NCBI GenBank assembly: GCA_028288085.1
Contig: JAQBOK010000164.1
Span: 1-45,469 of the forward strand
Direction of reading: 5' to 3'
DNA: 45,469 nucleotides
Origin: Mucilaginibacter sp.
Lineage (GTDB): Bacteria > Bacteroidota > Bacteroidia > Sphingobacteriales > Sphingobacteriaceae
Shown: in pieces, positions 26,487 through 34,462 of the stretch
Numbering within the stretch: position 1 is the first letter of the stretch
How the letters are laid out: the number at the start of each line of letters is the position of its first letter
The notes under the pieces: model-generated
What the model saw: only the letters and a program-made list of their open reading frames with translations
The model's database searches: none
Told to the model about the DNA's origin: nothing
Made by a program: the position numbers and the translations under genes

Positions 26487-26708
26487 AATACCGGCATATT
26501 CTGTCGTGCAACAATCTGCAATAGCGAAATATATTCTTGTTATTCTTTTTTTAACGCCATTTAAAGCTTATCTTACGTCAAATCAATAATATAGTCTTCA
26601 AAGGACTGCTCCATTCTGTTTCAGTAATCCTTTTTTTACTTTCCAAGTCAGGCTATTTTTTACAAACGACAAGATTTACAAAAAAAATAACTATTAAATA
26701 CTACCATC

Positions 26709-26843
26709 ATGAGCAAGGACAGACAAATGATTAAGGACAAAAAGAAGCCGGCTAACCCGCTTGGCAAAAAAGCCCCTTCCGACTACCAGTCTGGTAAAAA
26801 ATCGGTATCTAAATTAGATAATGCACCCATTAAGAAGAAATAA
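26709..26843 (+). CDS. Very small lysine-rich protein (44 aa)
   Basis: An ATG at 26709 opens 44 codons ending at TAA 26841-26843. The product starts MSKDRQMIKDKKKPANPLG, contains APSDYQSGKKSVSKLD and ends NAPIKKK. It is strongly basic, soluble and probably disordered, like small nucleic-acid-associated proteins. The next gene begins 9 bp later on the same strand, so the two are probably cotranscribed. The balanced codon use and the SDYQSGKKSVSKLD core argue for a real gene. The family is not known to me. Confidence 0.6.
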   Translation: MSKDRQMIKDKKKPANPLGKKAPSDYQSGKKSVSKLDNAPIKKK

Positions 26844-26852
26844 CAACACACT

Positions 26853-27173
26853 ATGATAAGTAAAACAGTAGAGTCTGAAGCAAGGGAATATGTATACGAC
26901 CTCAAAAATTGCGCTAGCGAATTTGGTTTTAACAACCAGGAAGGATGGCAATTTAGTTTGGTTACTGATGTTGAAAAAACAAAGATCGAGAAGGAATACT
27001 ATCCTACTATATCGGCTCACCCAGCACAGGAAATGCTATTTGAATTTCTGAAACTGGTTAAATCAAAGTTATTGCTGCCGTTAAACAAGGAAGAATATGG
27101 TTTTGACCACGATTCGACCATTCACAAAAACATAAGGCACTTAATAGCTTTTAATCCCAAAATGCACCGCTAA
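26853..27173 (+). CDS. Hypothetical protein (106 aa)
   Basis: The 106-residue soluble protein begins MISKTVESEAREYVYDLKN, contains SEFGFNNQEGWQFSLVTDVEKTKIEKEYY and ends HDSTIHKNIRHLIAFNPKMHR. There is no signal peptide or membrane segment. It starts 9 bp after the 44-residue lysine-rich gene and is convergent with the SPW gene (15-bp gap). I do not recognise a family. Confidence 0.65.
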   Translation: MISKTVESEAREYVYDLKNCASEFGFNNQEGWQFSLVTDVEKTKIEKEYYPTISAHPAQEMLFEFLKLVKSKLLLPLNKEEYGFDHDSTIHKNIRHLIAFNPKMHR

Positions 27174-27188
27174 ATAAATAACTGTTTC

Positions 27189-27596
27189 TTAGGAAATATC
27201 ATCTGTTGAACCCAATAATCCGTCGCGGAATACGTGACGGGGCTCATCAGTGAATGGCGATTGTTTGGTGAATATTCCCAGTAGGACTACCAGTAGGCCC
27301 AAAAGAAATTGCGGCCAAACCACTTGTGGGTAATAACCATATATAAAAGGGGATGTCATTAAAATGAAACCGCCTAATACATCAAAAAAGCAATGTGTAG
27401 CAACAGGAAATACTTTGATAAAACCCATTTCGTGTTTACTGAAAATTGCCATGATCAACTGCAGCCATCCAAATACCAGGGGCAGAAAAAACGCTGCTCC
27501 ACGACTAAAGCCAAATAACCAGGGGGAAGCCATTAATGTTATGGCTACCGCATAATTCATAACTCCGTAGAATGTTGTTGATATAAAGGGTTTCAT
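27189..27596 (-). CDS. SPW-repeat membrane protein
   Basis: This 135-residue protein has four membrane helices and two SPW-type motifs: TLMASPWLFGFSRG (residues about 20-33) and FILMTSPFIYGYYPQ (about 77-91). Between them is a polar loop, and a short cytoplasmic tail ends the protein. The SPW family of paired TM hairpins is widespread in bacteria without a defined role. It is separated from the next minus-strand gene by a bidirectional terminator. Confidence 0.8.
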   Translation of the reverse strand: MKPFISTTFYGVMNYAVAITLMASPWLFGFSRGAAFFLPLVFGWLQLIMAIFSKHEMGFIKVFPVATHCFFDVLGGFILMTSPFIYGYYPQVVWPQFLLGLLVVLLGIFTKQSPFTDEPRHVFRDGLLGSTDDIS

Positions 27597-27671
27597 CTTA
27601 AATATATTATGGCGCTAAATTAAGATTTATTCTTAAAGTTTACAAAGTCATTTAAAAGCTTTTTAAAATTG

Positions 27672-27702
27672 AAAGAGCCATGCCTATATTGTATGGCTCT
27701 TT
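27672..27702. terminator. Bidirectional terminator
   Basis: The arms aaagagccat (27672-27681) and atggctcttt (27693-27702) are perfect over 10 bp. For the minus strand it lies just downstream of the 27731-28141 gene. Confidence 0.8.
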
Positions 27703-27730
27703 ATTCAATAAAAAATCCTGGCAATATGTT

Positions 27731-28141
27731 TTAGCCGACAACCACTTTTTTGACAACAATTTTTGAAGCGATGAAAGAGAAAATCCCTAACACTAAACCA
27801 GATATAATCCCGGCAACAGGTCCTGTGATTAGCATTGCCAGCCTTGGGTGATTGGGCAAAAGAGGGTATTGTGCTGCCATGCGTGCTGCATTTGGATGAT
27901 TAGCAATATAAGTACTATAAAATGCGATGTGAGCCGCTGTGATCCAAACACAATTGACCAGGCTTACCAAAAAGCCCTGCAAAAAATATTTTCCGGTGCA
28001 AACCTTTGCAATAACATAAGCGCAAAAAAGAAAAATCGCTATCCAAAAGGCAAATTCTATTTTTTCCGGGATGAGGGACACAGTGGCAAAAGCCATTATC
28101 AATCCAAAGGTTGATAATTGAAAAATGAGTTTCCAGTTCAT
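27731..28141 (-). CDS. Hypothetical four-helix membrane protein
   Basis: The 136-residue protein has helices at about 5-23, 28-46, 53-75 and 104-128, the last glycine-rich (ITGPVAGIISGLVLGIFSF) and followed by a basic end (KIVVKKVVVG). The loop YIANHPNAARMAAQYPLLPNHPRL is the only sizeable soluble part. The style resembles uncharacterised membrane proteins annotated only as hypothetical in Sphingobacteriaceae. No function can be assigned. Confidence 0.7.
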   Translation of the reverse strand: MNWKLIFQLSTFGLIMAFATVSLIPEKIEFAFWIAIFLFCAYVIAKVCTGKYFLQGFLVSLVNCVWITAAHIAFYSTYIANHPNAARMAAQYPLLPNHPRLAMLITGPVAGIISGLVLGIFSFIASKIVVKKVVVG

Positions 28142-28283
28142 GTGATTTTGGGGGGTTATTTTATATAAATATAAAAAAACAAATCTTCAAAAACCTAATA
28201 TTCAATTAAATATAATGGGCTATCGGCAGTAATGCTCACCGATAAGTATTATTTTTACTCTTAATTATTTAGTTTATTTTAAT

Positions 28284-29264
28284 ATGACGAAGCTATTTTA
28301 TCTTGCTACTTTTTTAATTTGTGTGCATTGTTCTGCACAACAGGTTTATAAATCAACTGAACCTTTAGCACATACATTTTCAATAGTTGCGCGCGATCCG
28401 GTAACCGGCGAAATGGCTGCAGCGGTTCAAAGTCACTGGTTTAGCGTTGGCTCCTCGGTTATATGGGGCAAATCAGGTGTGGGCGTAGTCGCCACCCAAT
28501 CATTTATCAGGAAAGCTTATGGCCCATTGGGTTTGGCATTGCTTGAGCAGGGCAAATCACCCCAAAATGCGCTTAATGAATTACTGAGTAAGGATCCCGG
28601 GCGCGAGGTAAGGCAGGTTGCTTTTTTAAATACTAAAGGCGAAGCTGCGGTATATACAGGTAAAAAATGCATTGATTATGCAACCGATCTGCATGGTGCA
28701 AATTATTCTGTTCAATCAAACATGATGCTTACCGATAAGGTTTGCAAAGCTATGCAGCAGGCGTTTTTAAAGAATACCAATTTACCGCTTGCCGAACGGG
28801 TTGTTGCCTGCCTCAAAGCAGCACAGGCAGCAGGCGGGGATATTCGCGGCAAGCAATCAGCCGCGCTTATTGTTGTTTCGGGCAAACCGGTTAAAGATTC
28901 GTGGGACGATAAGCTGGTTGACCTTAGGGTTGATGACAGTTCAAACCCTATTCCGGAATTAGCGAGGTTATTATCATTACAACGGGCTTATCAACATATG
29001 AACAATGGCGACCTGCAGGTAGAAAAAGGGAACATGCCAAACGCTATGGCTGAATATACTGCTGCCGAAAAAATGTTCCCTGCCAACCTGGAAATGCAAT
29101 ATTGGCATGCAATTACCCTTGCCAACAATAAGGGCGTTAAACAGGCCGCCGCCATGTTAAAAAAAATATATGCTATGGATCCCAACTGGCGCGAACTTAC
29201 CCGCCGCCTGCCAAAAGCAGACCAGTTGAAAGTTACACCAGCCGAATTAAAATTGCTTTTATAG
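28284..29264 (+). CDS. Secreted DUF1028 protein with C-terminal TPR-like region
   Basis: The 326-residue protein has a signal peptide (MTKLFYLATFLICVHCSAQ) and an Ntn-hydrolase-like DUF1028 domain with HTFSIVARDPVTGEMAAAVQSHWFSVGS and GVGVVATQSFIRKAYGPLGLALLEQGKSP. After about residue 230 a helical stretch (RAYQHMNNGDLQVEKGNMPNAMAEYTAAEKMFPAN) looks like tetratricopeptide repeats. DUF1028 enzymes resemble isoaspartyl peptidases or amidases, but activity is unproven. It ends exactly where the convergent M56 gene ends. Confidence 0.85.
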   Translation: MTKLFYLATFLICVHCSAQQVYKSTEPLAHTFSIVARDPVTGEMAAAVQSHWFSVGSSVIWGKSGVGVVATQSFIRKAYGPLGLALLEQGKSPQNALNELLSKDPGREVRQVAFLNTKGEAAVYTGKKCIDYATDLHGANYSVQSNMMLTDKVCKAMQQAFLKNTNLPLAERVVACLKAAQAAGGDIRGKQSAALIVVSGKPVKDSWDDKLVDLRVDDSSNPIPELARLLSLQRAYQHMNNGDLQVEKGNMPNAMAEYTAAEKMFPANLEMQYWHAITLANNKGVKQAAAMLKKIYAMDPNWRELTRRLPKADQLKVTPAELKLLL

Positions 29265-30953
29265 TTAGTGCTTTATATCCGGTTTCTTTTCGGGGCTTTT
29301 TGTTTTAATAACTACCACCCCATTTACAGCTTTATCGCCATATTGCATTACCAATGAGTTGTCATTTGGCGTTGGCTTCAATATACTTATGCTTTCAATA
29401 TCATTGGGGTTTACATTGTTCAAATTTGCTATTTCCTTACCATTCATTACGTAAACAGGTGTTGAATTAGAACCTGTTAAGGTTAATTCATTAATGGTAT
29501 CTTTTGGAACTGTGTAAATAATAGTAGTGGTGAGGCCATGTCCATTTTTATTTTTTTTGACTTCCACGCTACCGCTTTTTTGTAAAGTGTCTTTACCTGG
29601 CTTGTCCTTATCAAGAGAAAAACTTATGGGTAAAGTATACTGTACTTTAACCGCCCGACCATTTTGATAGCCAGGCTTCCATTTTGGAGATAATTCTAAT
29701 ACCCTAACCGATTCTTCTGCCGACCCGTAACCAATATCCCTCAAAGCATGTACACCAGATAGTGATCCATCTTTTTCAACAATAAAAGACATAAACACTT
29801 TTCCCTGTATATTATTCTTGCGCATCGCATCCGGGTACTTTAAGTTCTGCCTTAAAAACTGATATAACCCTGCCACCCCGCCTGGAAATTCGGGAGGGCT
29901 TTCAACCGAAGTAAAAACAGGTCCATTATTTTTAACAGGTACCGTATCAATTTCTATTTCCGGTATATATGCATTTTTATTTTCCGCCTGAGGTTGCTTA
30001 ATTGAACAATTTTCTTTTAATGCGATCTCATTTAATTGTGCATTATCTATACCTGAAGAATCCAATGAATGTGCCGGCGTCAAAAAAACTTCTTCGGCTT
30101 TGGTATTGAATAATTTTACTGTACGGCTTTTGCTTATAGTGGCCGATGATAATATCAGCATCAAAATAAATAGTGGTGCCGATAAGCCATATTTTAATAA
30201 TGCGGCACGCTGCGAGTGGGTTTTCTGAAGCATAATAATACGTCGTTTTAACAAACTATGGTTGAAAAAAGGATTTACTAATTGATGGGCTGGTGTTTTA
30301 AGAGTTTGGCTCAATAGTAACAATGCGTATTCGGCTTTGCTTGTACCATTCTTTAACGCCTGCTTATCGGCAATAAATTCATGGATATGTTTTACTCCAA
30401 GCTTGTAAAAATACACCACAGGGTTAAACCAGTTAATAATGGCTATAGCTTCTATCAGCAATATATCTGCTGAGTGCCACTGCCCCGCATGTGCTTGTTC
30501 ATGAGCGGCTATTACATCAAGGTTATCTATATTAGGGCCAAGTCTTATACTTTTGAAAAAGGAAAAGGCCCCGGACGATATAGGCTGATCAATCATCTTT
30601 TTTAGGGATATCAATTGCCAGATAAATTTTGTTGTTAAAATAACTGCACCTGTTGCATATACAAATAGCATCAGTTGCCCTATGGTAATATGATGGTCAT
30701 CCATTGATTTAAAATGATAAACCATTATAGGGTTGCTGTATACAAACAGGGTATATTGCACCTTTTGGGTGATAAACAAATTTCTGACCCAGTCGGCATG
30801 TATCATGGGGATAAAAAAAGACAGCAATGCCGATGCCACCAGGTAGATCCTGTTCAGCTGGAAAAATGTTTCGCTGCGAAGCAGCAAAGCGTAAAACCCG
30901 TAAAACAACACCAGGTACAGGTTAACCAGTAATAAATATTGCCACCATTCCAT
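29265..30953 (-). CDS. M56 (BlaR1-type) metallopeptidase fused to TonB C-terminal and plug-like domains
   Basis: The 562-residue protein starts with membrane helices (about 5-25, 35-52 and 90-118) and an M56 zinc-peptidase core: HEQAH (151-155) and HEFIAD (191-196). A further helix lies near 255-272. The periplasmic part carries a TonB-C-like domain (PPEFPGGVAGLYQFLRQNLKYP ... GKVFMSFIVEKDGSL, about 350-450). The C-terminal part is a SusC/TonB-receptor-plug-like segment (YVMNGKEIANLNNVNPNDIESISILKP ... AVNGVVVIKTK). BlaR1-type sensors signal to a BlaI repressor by proteolysis; blaI is encoded 3 bp upstream. The sensed signal is unknown. Confidence 0.88.
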   Translation of the reverse strand: MEWWQYLLLVNLYLVLFYGFYALLLRSETFFQLNRIYLVASALLSFFIPMIHADWVRNLFITQKVQYTLFVYSNPIMVYHFKSMDDHHITIGQLMLFVYATGAVILTTKFIWQLISLKKMIDQPISSGAFSFFKSIRLGPNIDNLDVIAAHEQAHAGQWHSADILLIEAIAIINWFNPVVYFYKLGVKHIHEFIADKQALKNGTSKAEYALLLLSQTLKTPAHQLVNPFFNHSLLKRRIIMLQKTHSQRAALLKYGLSAPLFILMLILSSATISKSRTVKLFNTKAEEVFLTPAHSLDSSGIDNAQLNEIALKENCSIKQPQAENKNAYIPEIEIDTVPVKNNGPVFTSVESPPEFPGGVAGLYQFLRQNLKYPDAMRKNNIQGKVFMSFIVEKDGSLSGVHALRDIGYGSAEESVRVLELSPKWKPGYQNGRAVKVQYTLPISFSLDKDKPGKDTLQKSGSVEVKKNKNGHGLTTTIIYTVPKDTINELTLTGSNSTPVYVMNGKEIANLNNVNPNDIESISILKPTPNDNSLVMQYGDKAVNGVVVIKTKSPEKKPDIKH

Positions 30954-30956
30954 AGC

Positions 30957-31328
30957 TTATTTTTCTTTAAGTTTTTCAATCAGTTTCATGATCTCATCCG
31001 CCTCTTTAAGGTCGATCTTCTCTTTTTTTACAAAAAACGAGAACATACGTTTTACCGAATTATCAAAGTATCCGCTTAATAATTTTTCGGTCGCAAAACT
31101 TTGATATTGGTCTTTGCTAATGATTGGGAAATACTCGTGGCTTTTCCCAAAGGCGCTATGGCCTACAAAACCCTTGGTTTCTAATATGCGGATAAAGGTT
31201 GATACGGTATTATAGGCAGGCTTGGGCTCGGGTAATGCATCAATCACATCTTTAACAAAGCCTTTTTTAAGCTGCCACAGCACCTGCATTATCTGCTCTT
31301 CGGCGCGGGTCAATTCTTTTATTTCCAT
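30957..31328 (-). CDS. blaI: BlaI/MecI/CopY-family transcriptional repressor
   Basis: The 123-residue winged-helix protein has the Penicillinase_R pattern ELTRAEEQIMQVLWQLKKGFVKDVIDALPEPKPAYNTVSTFIRILETKGFV, followed by a dimerisation and cleavage region (KDQYQSFATEKLLSGYFDNSVKRMFSFF). Such repressors bind palindromic operators in front of their own operon and are cleaved when the M56 partner is activated. It is the first gene of a blaI-blaR1-like pair (3-bp gap) and has repeat elements just upstream that could be its operators. Beta-lactams are only one possible inducer class; no lactamase gene is nearby. Confidence 0.92.
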   Translation of the reverse strand: MEIKELTRAEEQIMQVLWQLKKGFVKDVIDALPEPKPAYNTVSTFIRILETKGFVGHSAFGKSHEYFPIISKDQYQSFATEKLLSGYFDNSVKRMFSFFVKKEKIDLKEADEIMKLIEKLKEK

Positions 31329-31340
31329 GATTTTTAAAAG

Positions 31341-31424
31341 CTTTAGTATTGGCTATCAACACTTAGTAGTATTGCTAATCGAAGTTATAAACTAAATTTC
31401 AATTTAACAACTAAAATTTTAGTT
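31341..31424. promoter_or_regulatory. Candidate BlaI operators
   Basis: Immediately upstream of blaI, an interrupted dyad TTAGTAGTATTGCTAA (31363-31378) is symmetric at 12 of 16 positions. A related AGTATTGGCTATC lies at 31345-31357. Further up is a perfect 16-bp palindrome AACTAAAATTTTAGTT (31409-31424). Autoregulation through two operators is usual for the family. Which element is bound cannot be read from sequence. Confidence 0.4.
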
Positions 31425-31433
31425 TTATATAAA

Positions 31434-31460
31434 ATAAAAAAGCCTCCGGTTAAGGAGGCT
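31434..31460 (-). terminator. Terminator of the M28 peptidase gene
   Basis: The arms agcctcc (31441-31447) and ggaggct (31454-31460) are followed on the minus strand by a T run (complement of a31435-31440). It ends transcription of the gene at 31490-33049. Confidence 0.8.
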
Positions 31461-31489
31461 GTTATTTATAGCCCTTAATACAACTTGGC

Positions 31490-33049
31490 TTATTTAGCTT
31501 CCGGCACTTTAGGTAACTCTTTTCTCGGTATCATATCCGGCCGTTGCGAAGTATTGTATACAAATGAAGCCACGATTGTTGCGGCCTGTTTCAGATCGTC
31601 TTCACTTAACCGGTCATAGGTATCCTGGTTACTATGATGCGTGCGTGGCATATAGTCCATGCTATCCTGTATAAACTGGAAACCGGGTATACCAATCGCA
31701 TCAAATGATTGATGATCGGTTCCGCCGGTGTTCCTGATGGTAACAGTAGTAGCGCCAAGATCTTTAAATGGATCAAGCCATGGTTTAAAAACCGGGCCAG
31801 CGGCTGAATCGCCCTGCAAATAAATACCCCTTATTTTACCTGTGCCGTTGTCCAGGTTATAATAGGCTGATATTTTAGATTGCTCCGGTTTCAACTGCAT
31901 AGTTTTAGGATCGCCGAAGTGGTTGAGCACATAGCCACGTGAGCCAAAAAGCCCTTGCTCTTCCGAACTCCATAAAGCAATTCGTATGGTGCGTTTCGGC
32001 TTAAAATCAATCGCTTTTAATATCCTCATCACTTCCATCATCACCGCGCTGCCCGCACCATTATCAGTTGCACCGGTAGCGCCGTGCCATGAGTCGAGGT
32101 GGCCGCCTATCATCACTACCTGGTCCTTTAGTTTTTTGTCTGTACCCGGTATTTCGGCTACTACATCATAACCTTGCAGGTCATCGGTGAAGAACTGGGT
32201 TTTAATATCCGCTTCCATTTCTACCTTTTGTCCGGCCTTCACCAGGCGCAGTATGCGCAGATAATCTTCACCGCTGGTTTCCAGTTCAGGAGCCACTGCC
32301 TTTGCCGTATCAGCGTAAGATGCGCCGTTGGTTGTAAATACCGTTCCATCAGTACCACGGGCAATACTCAATATCAGGCCAACTTTTTCTTCTACCAAAA
32401 AGTTGCTGAGCGCGGTACGCATTGCACGGAGCCTCCTTTGAGCTGCAAACTGTGGTGAATTTGGATCAAAAGCCCTGCGTGATGTCGGCGTTGCAGTGGC
32501 CTTTGCCATTTCGTCAAGCTCAGCATCGGTATAGCGTGACAGATCGGCCTTGGTGCCTTGCGCTAATTTGTTGGGTACATCATATATTACTATTTTGCCG
32601 GCAAGCTTTCCTTTATATTTATCTAAATCGGTAATGGTATCAGCCTTTATTACCAACACTTCACTTTTGATCAGCCCGTTGGTACCCGGTGTCCACGCTT
32701 TAGGAATAGCTATAATAGCATGATAATAAGGTACTGTAATAGCGGCATAGTTTTTTTGAACTTCCCACCCCTTACCAAACTTACCCCAGGGTTCAAGCTT
32801 TGCATTTGCCAGTCCCCAGCTTTTCAATTGGTTTACCGCCCAGTTTTGTGCACGCCTTAATCCTGGCGAGCCTGCCAAACGTGGCCCCGAAATATCAGTA
32901 AGGTAAAAGGCAGTTTCCATTACTTTGGAGTGGTTTAAGCCTTCTTCGCGGATCTTTTGAACAGATGCGGCATCAGGTGCCTCCTGTGCCAGCGCGTTCC
33001 CTGCTAAACCTGCTATAATAAAACAGGAAAAAAGTAGTTTTCTTTTCAT
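31490..33049 (-). CDS. Secreted M28-family zinc aminopeptidase with PA domain
   Basis: The 519-residue protein has a signal peptide (MKRKLLFSCFIIAGLAGNALAQ) and an N-terminal lid region. A protease-associated insert (about 120-270) follows, then the M28 catalytic domain with two-zinc ligands in GGHLDSWHGATGATDNGAG, the catalytic pair SSEEQGLFGS, a YYNLDNG Asp and the final His in YMPRTHHSNQDTYD. Such exported enzymes trim peptides in the periplasm or outside the cell. It is a single-gene unit with a terminator at 31434. The minus-strand TAAGTTTG at 33080-33087 is a promoter candidate. Confidence 0.92.
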   Translation of the reverse strand: MKRKLLFSCFIIAGLAGNALAQEAPDAASVQKIREEGLNHSKVMETAFYLTDISGPRLAGSPGLRRAQNWAVNQLKSWGLANAKLEPWGKFGKGWEVQKNYAAITVPYYHAIIAIPKAWTPGTNGLIKSEVLVIKADTITDLDKYKGKLAGKIVIYDVPNKLAQGTKADLSRYTDAELDEMAKATATPTSRRAFDPNSPQFAAQRRLRAMRTALSNFLVEEKVGLILSIARGTDGTVFTTNGASYADTAKAVAPELETSGEDYLRILRLVKAGQKVEMEADIKTQFFTDDLQGYDVVAEIPGTDKKLKDQVVMIGGHLDSWHGATGATDNGAGSAVMMEVMRILKAIDFKPKRTIRIALWSSEEQGLFGSRGYVLNHFGDPKTMQLKPEQSKISAYYNLDNGTGKIRGIYLQGDSAAGPVFKPWLDPFKDLGATTVTIRNTGGTDHQSFDAIGIPGFQFIQDSMDYMPRTHHSNQDTYDRLSEDDLKQAATIVASFVYNTSQRPDMIPRKELPKVPEAK

Positions 33050-33121
33050 ATAAGATCAGTTAAGTCAATTATTGATAAACAAACTTATTTAATTAAACTT
33101 ACAATATTTAAAGGCTGCCCT

Positions 33122-33158
33122 TAACAAATTTGTTACAGGAATATTTAAATTATCTTTG
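33122..33158 (+). promoter_or_regulatory. Perfect 14-bp palindrome and promoter before the frame-disrupted gene
   Basis: taacaaatttgtta (33122-33135) is a perfect palindrome. Its TTG (33130-33132), an 18-bp spacer and TATCTTTG (33151-33158) form a good promoter for the small gene starting at 33162. The -7 element ends three bases before the ATG, so the message would be leaderless. Confidence 0.5.
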
Positions 33159-33161
33159 CTT

Positions 33162-33364
33162 ATGAGTTCATACCGGTTAGACAGAACTGCTTTAAAGCAC
33201 TAACAGCTGAAGAGGCATCGAACGATGCTATTTACTATAAAACATTGACATGGCAGGAGCGGCTCCGAATAGCCAATTATCTGAATAGCATTGCTTATGA
33301 CTACCCGCAAAGCGAGCCACCAAGATTGAATAGAACTATTTTTAAAGCCAGATACCCCAAGTAA
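33162..33364 (+). pseudogene. Small gene disrupted, or recoded, by a -1 frameshift (67 codons)
   Basis: Frame one opens at ATG 33162 (MSSYRLDRTALK) and stops at TAA 33201. Reading from 33197 in the -1 frame gives ALTAEEASNDAIYYKTL, TWQERLRIANYLNSIAYDY and PQSEPPRLNRTIFKARYPK, ending at TAA 33362-33364. That part has no start codon of its own near its beginning. The joint falls on T-TTA-AAG (33191-33197). The peptide RTALKA at the joint mirrors RTIFKA near the C-terminus, which suggests the ancestral sequence was RTAFKA and one T was lost from a run of T. The alternatives are a sequencing error or programmed frameshifting. Total length would be 67 residues; the protein family is uncharacterised. 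Confidence 0.75.
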
Positions 33365-33409
33365 ATGGGCAATATTTATAAACAACCTGGAAAATTTAAA
33401 CCCATAACC

Positions 33410-33763
33410 ATGCTCAAATCGGCCATTCCCATATTAGCTTCATTGAACGAAGAAGAATCGATCAGATTTTATACTGAAAAATTAGGCTTTACTTTTCACT
33501 CCAGTTGGGAAGGCTACCTGATATTGAGCAAGGATAAAGTGCACTTGCACCTATGGCCATGCACCGATCCTGAAATCCCCAAGGCCACCGGTTGTTATAT
33601 TAATGTAACAGAGATCGATAAACTTTATGCTAAATACGAGCCGCTTGGTATTGTACACCCCAAGGGTAAATTAGAAGAAAAGCCCTGGAAGATGAAACAG
33701 TTCAGTATATTAGATAACAACGGAAATATCATCCATTTTGGAGAAGAAATGAATACTGATTAA
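33410..33763 (+). CDS. VOC-superfamily (glyoxalase/bleomycin-resistance-type) protein
   Basis: The 117-residue protein starts at MLKSAIPILASLNEEESIRFYTEKLGFTFHSSWEGYLILSKDKVHLHLW, typical of bleomycin-resistance-type VOC proteins, and ends in FSILDNNGNIIHFGEE, the usual metal or ligand strand. An in-frame ATG at 33365, directly after the stop of the preceding small gene, would add 15 residues without homology value. It could be the translated start if the two genes are coupled. Ligand and function are unknown. Its stop codon overlaps that of the convergent response regulator. Confidence 0.85.
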   Translation: MLKSAIPILASLNEEESIRFYTEKLGFTFHSSWEGYLILSKDKVHLHLWPCTDPEIPKATGCYINVTEIDKLYAKYEPLGIVHPKGKLEEKPWKMKQFSILDNNGNIIHFGEEMNTD

Positions 33764-34452
33764 TTGATCAGTAATTTATAACCCCTGCCATGCACATTAA
33801 TGATCTCTACACTTGGATCATCTTTTAGGTACTTGCGTATTTTGCTCAGAAAAACATCCATACTACGACCATTGAAATAATTATCATCGTGCCAGATGTT
33901 TAACAAAGCTTCCTCGCGGGTAAGTACCTCGTTTTTACGCAGACACAGCAAACGCAGCAACTCGGCTTCCTTGGTAGATAGCTTCTGATGCTGATCGTCA
34001 ATAGATATCATTTGCGCTGTATAATCAAAATTGTAGCGGCCAACTTTAAAGTGGGTTTGCTTTTCCTCTTCGCTTTTTTCGTTGTTATTAACCCTCTTTA
34101 AGAGGGCATTTATACGCAATAACAACTCTTCTATCCTAAAAGGTTTGGTAATATAATCATCGCCACCCAAATTAAACGCCAGGGTTTTATCCTCTATCAT
34201 TCCCTTTGCAGTAGCAAAAATAATAGGCACCTGGGCGTTAAATTTTCTGATCTCTTTTCCCAATGTAAACCCGTCTTTTTTGGGCATCATCACATCCAGT
34301 ATCAGCAGATCAAAGTTCTGTTTTGTAAATGTTTTCAGGCCCTCTTCGCCATCTTTGCATAAAACCACTTCAAATTTACCTTTTAGTTGCAGGTAATCCT
34401 GTAAAAGCATACCAAGGTTAGGATCATCCTCAACAAGTAATATTTTCTTCAT
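33760..34452 (-). CDS. rprY: OmpR-family response regulator (RprY-like)
   Basis: This 230-residue regulator starts at MKKILLVEDDPNLGMLLQDYL; an in-frame ATG at 34473 would add seven residues. The receiver domain has phosphorylation site Asp53 (LLILDVMMPKKDGF), followed by a winged-helix DNA-binding domain (LSTKEAELLRLLCLRKNEVLTREEALLNIWHDDNYFNGRSMDVFLSKIRKYL). It is encoded 10 bp downstream of its kinase. OmpR-type regulators bind tandem direct repeats about 10 bp apart, and such repeats are found upstream of the kinase gene. The symbol rests on overall resemblance to RprY of Bacteroides. Confidence 0.93.
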   Translation of the reverse strand: MKKILLVEDDPNLGMLLQDYLQLKGKFEVVLCKDGEEGLKTFTKQNFDLLILDVMMPKKDGFTLGKEIRKFNAQVPIIFATAKGMIEDKTLAFNLGGDDYITKPFRIEELLLRINALLKRVNNNEKSEEEKQTHFKVGRYNFDYTAQMISIDDQHQKLSTKEAELLRLLCLRKNEVLTREEALLNIWHDDNYFNGRSMDVFLSKIRKYLKDDPSVEIINVHGRGYKLLIN

Positions 34453-34462
34453 TCTGTTTATT

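Noticed and set aside
33365..33409. ATG at 33365 as start of the VOC protein
   Set aside because: The extra 15 residues do not match the family, which begins at MLKSAIP; kept as an alternative because the codon directly follows the preceding stop.
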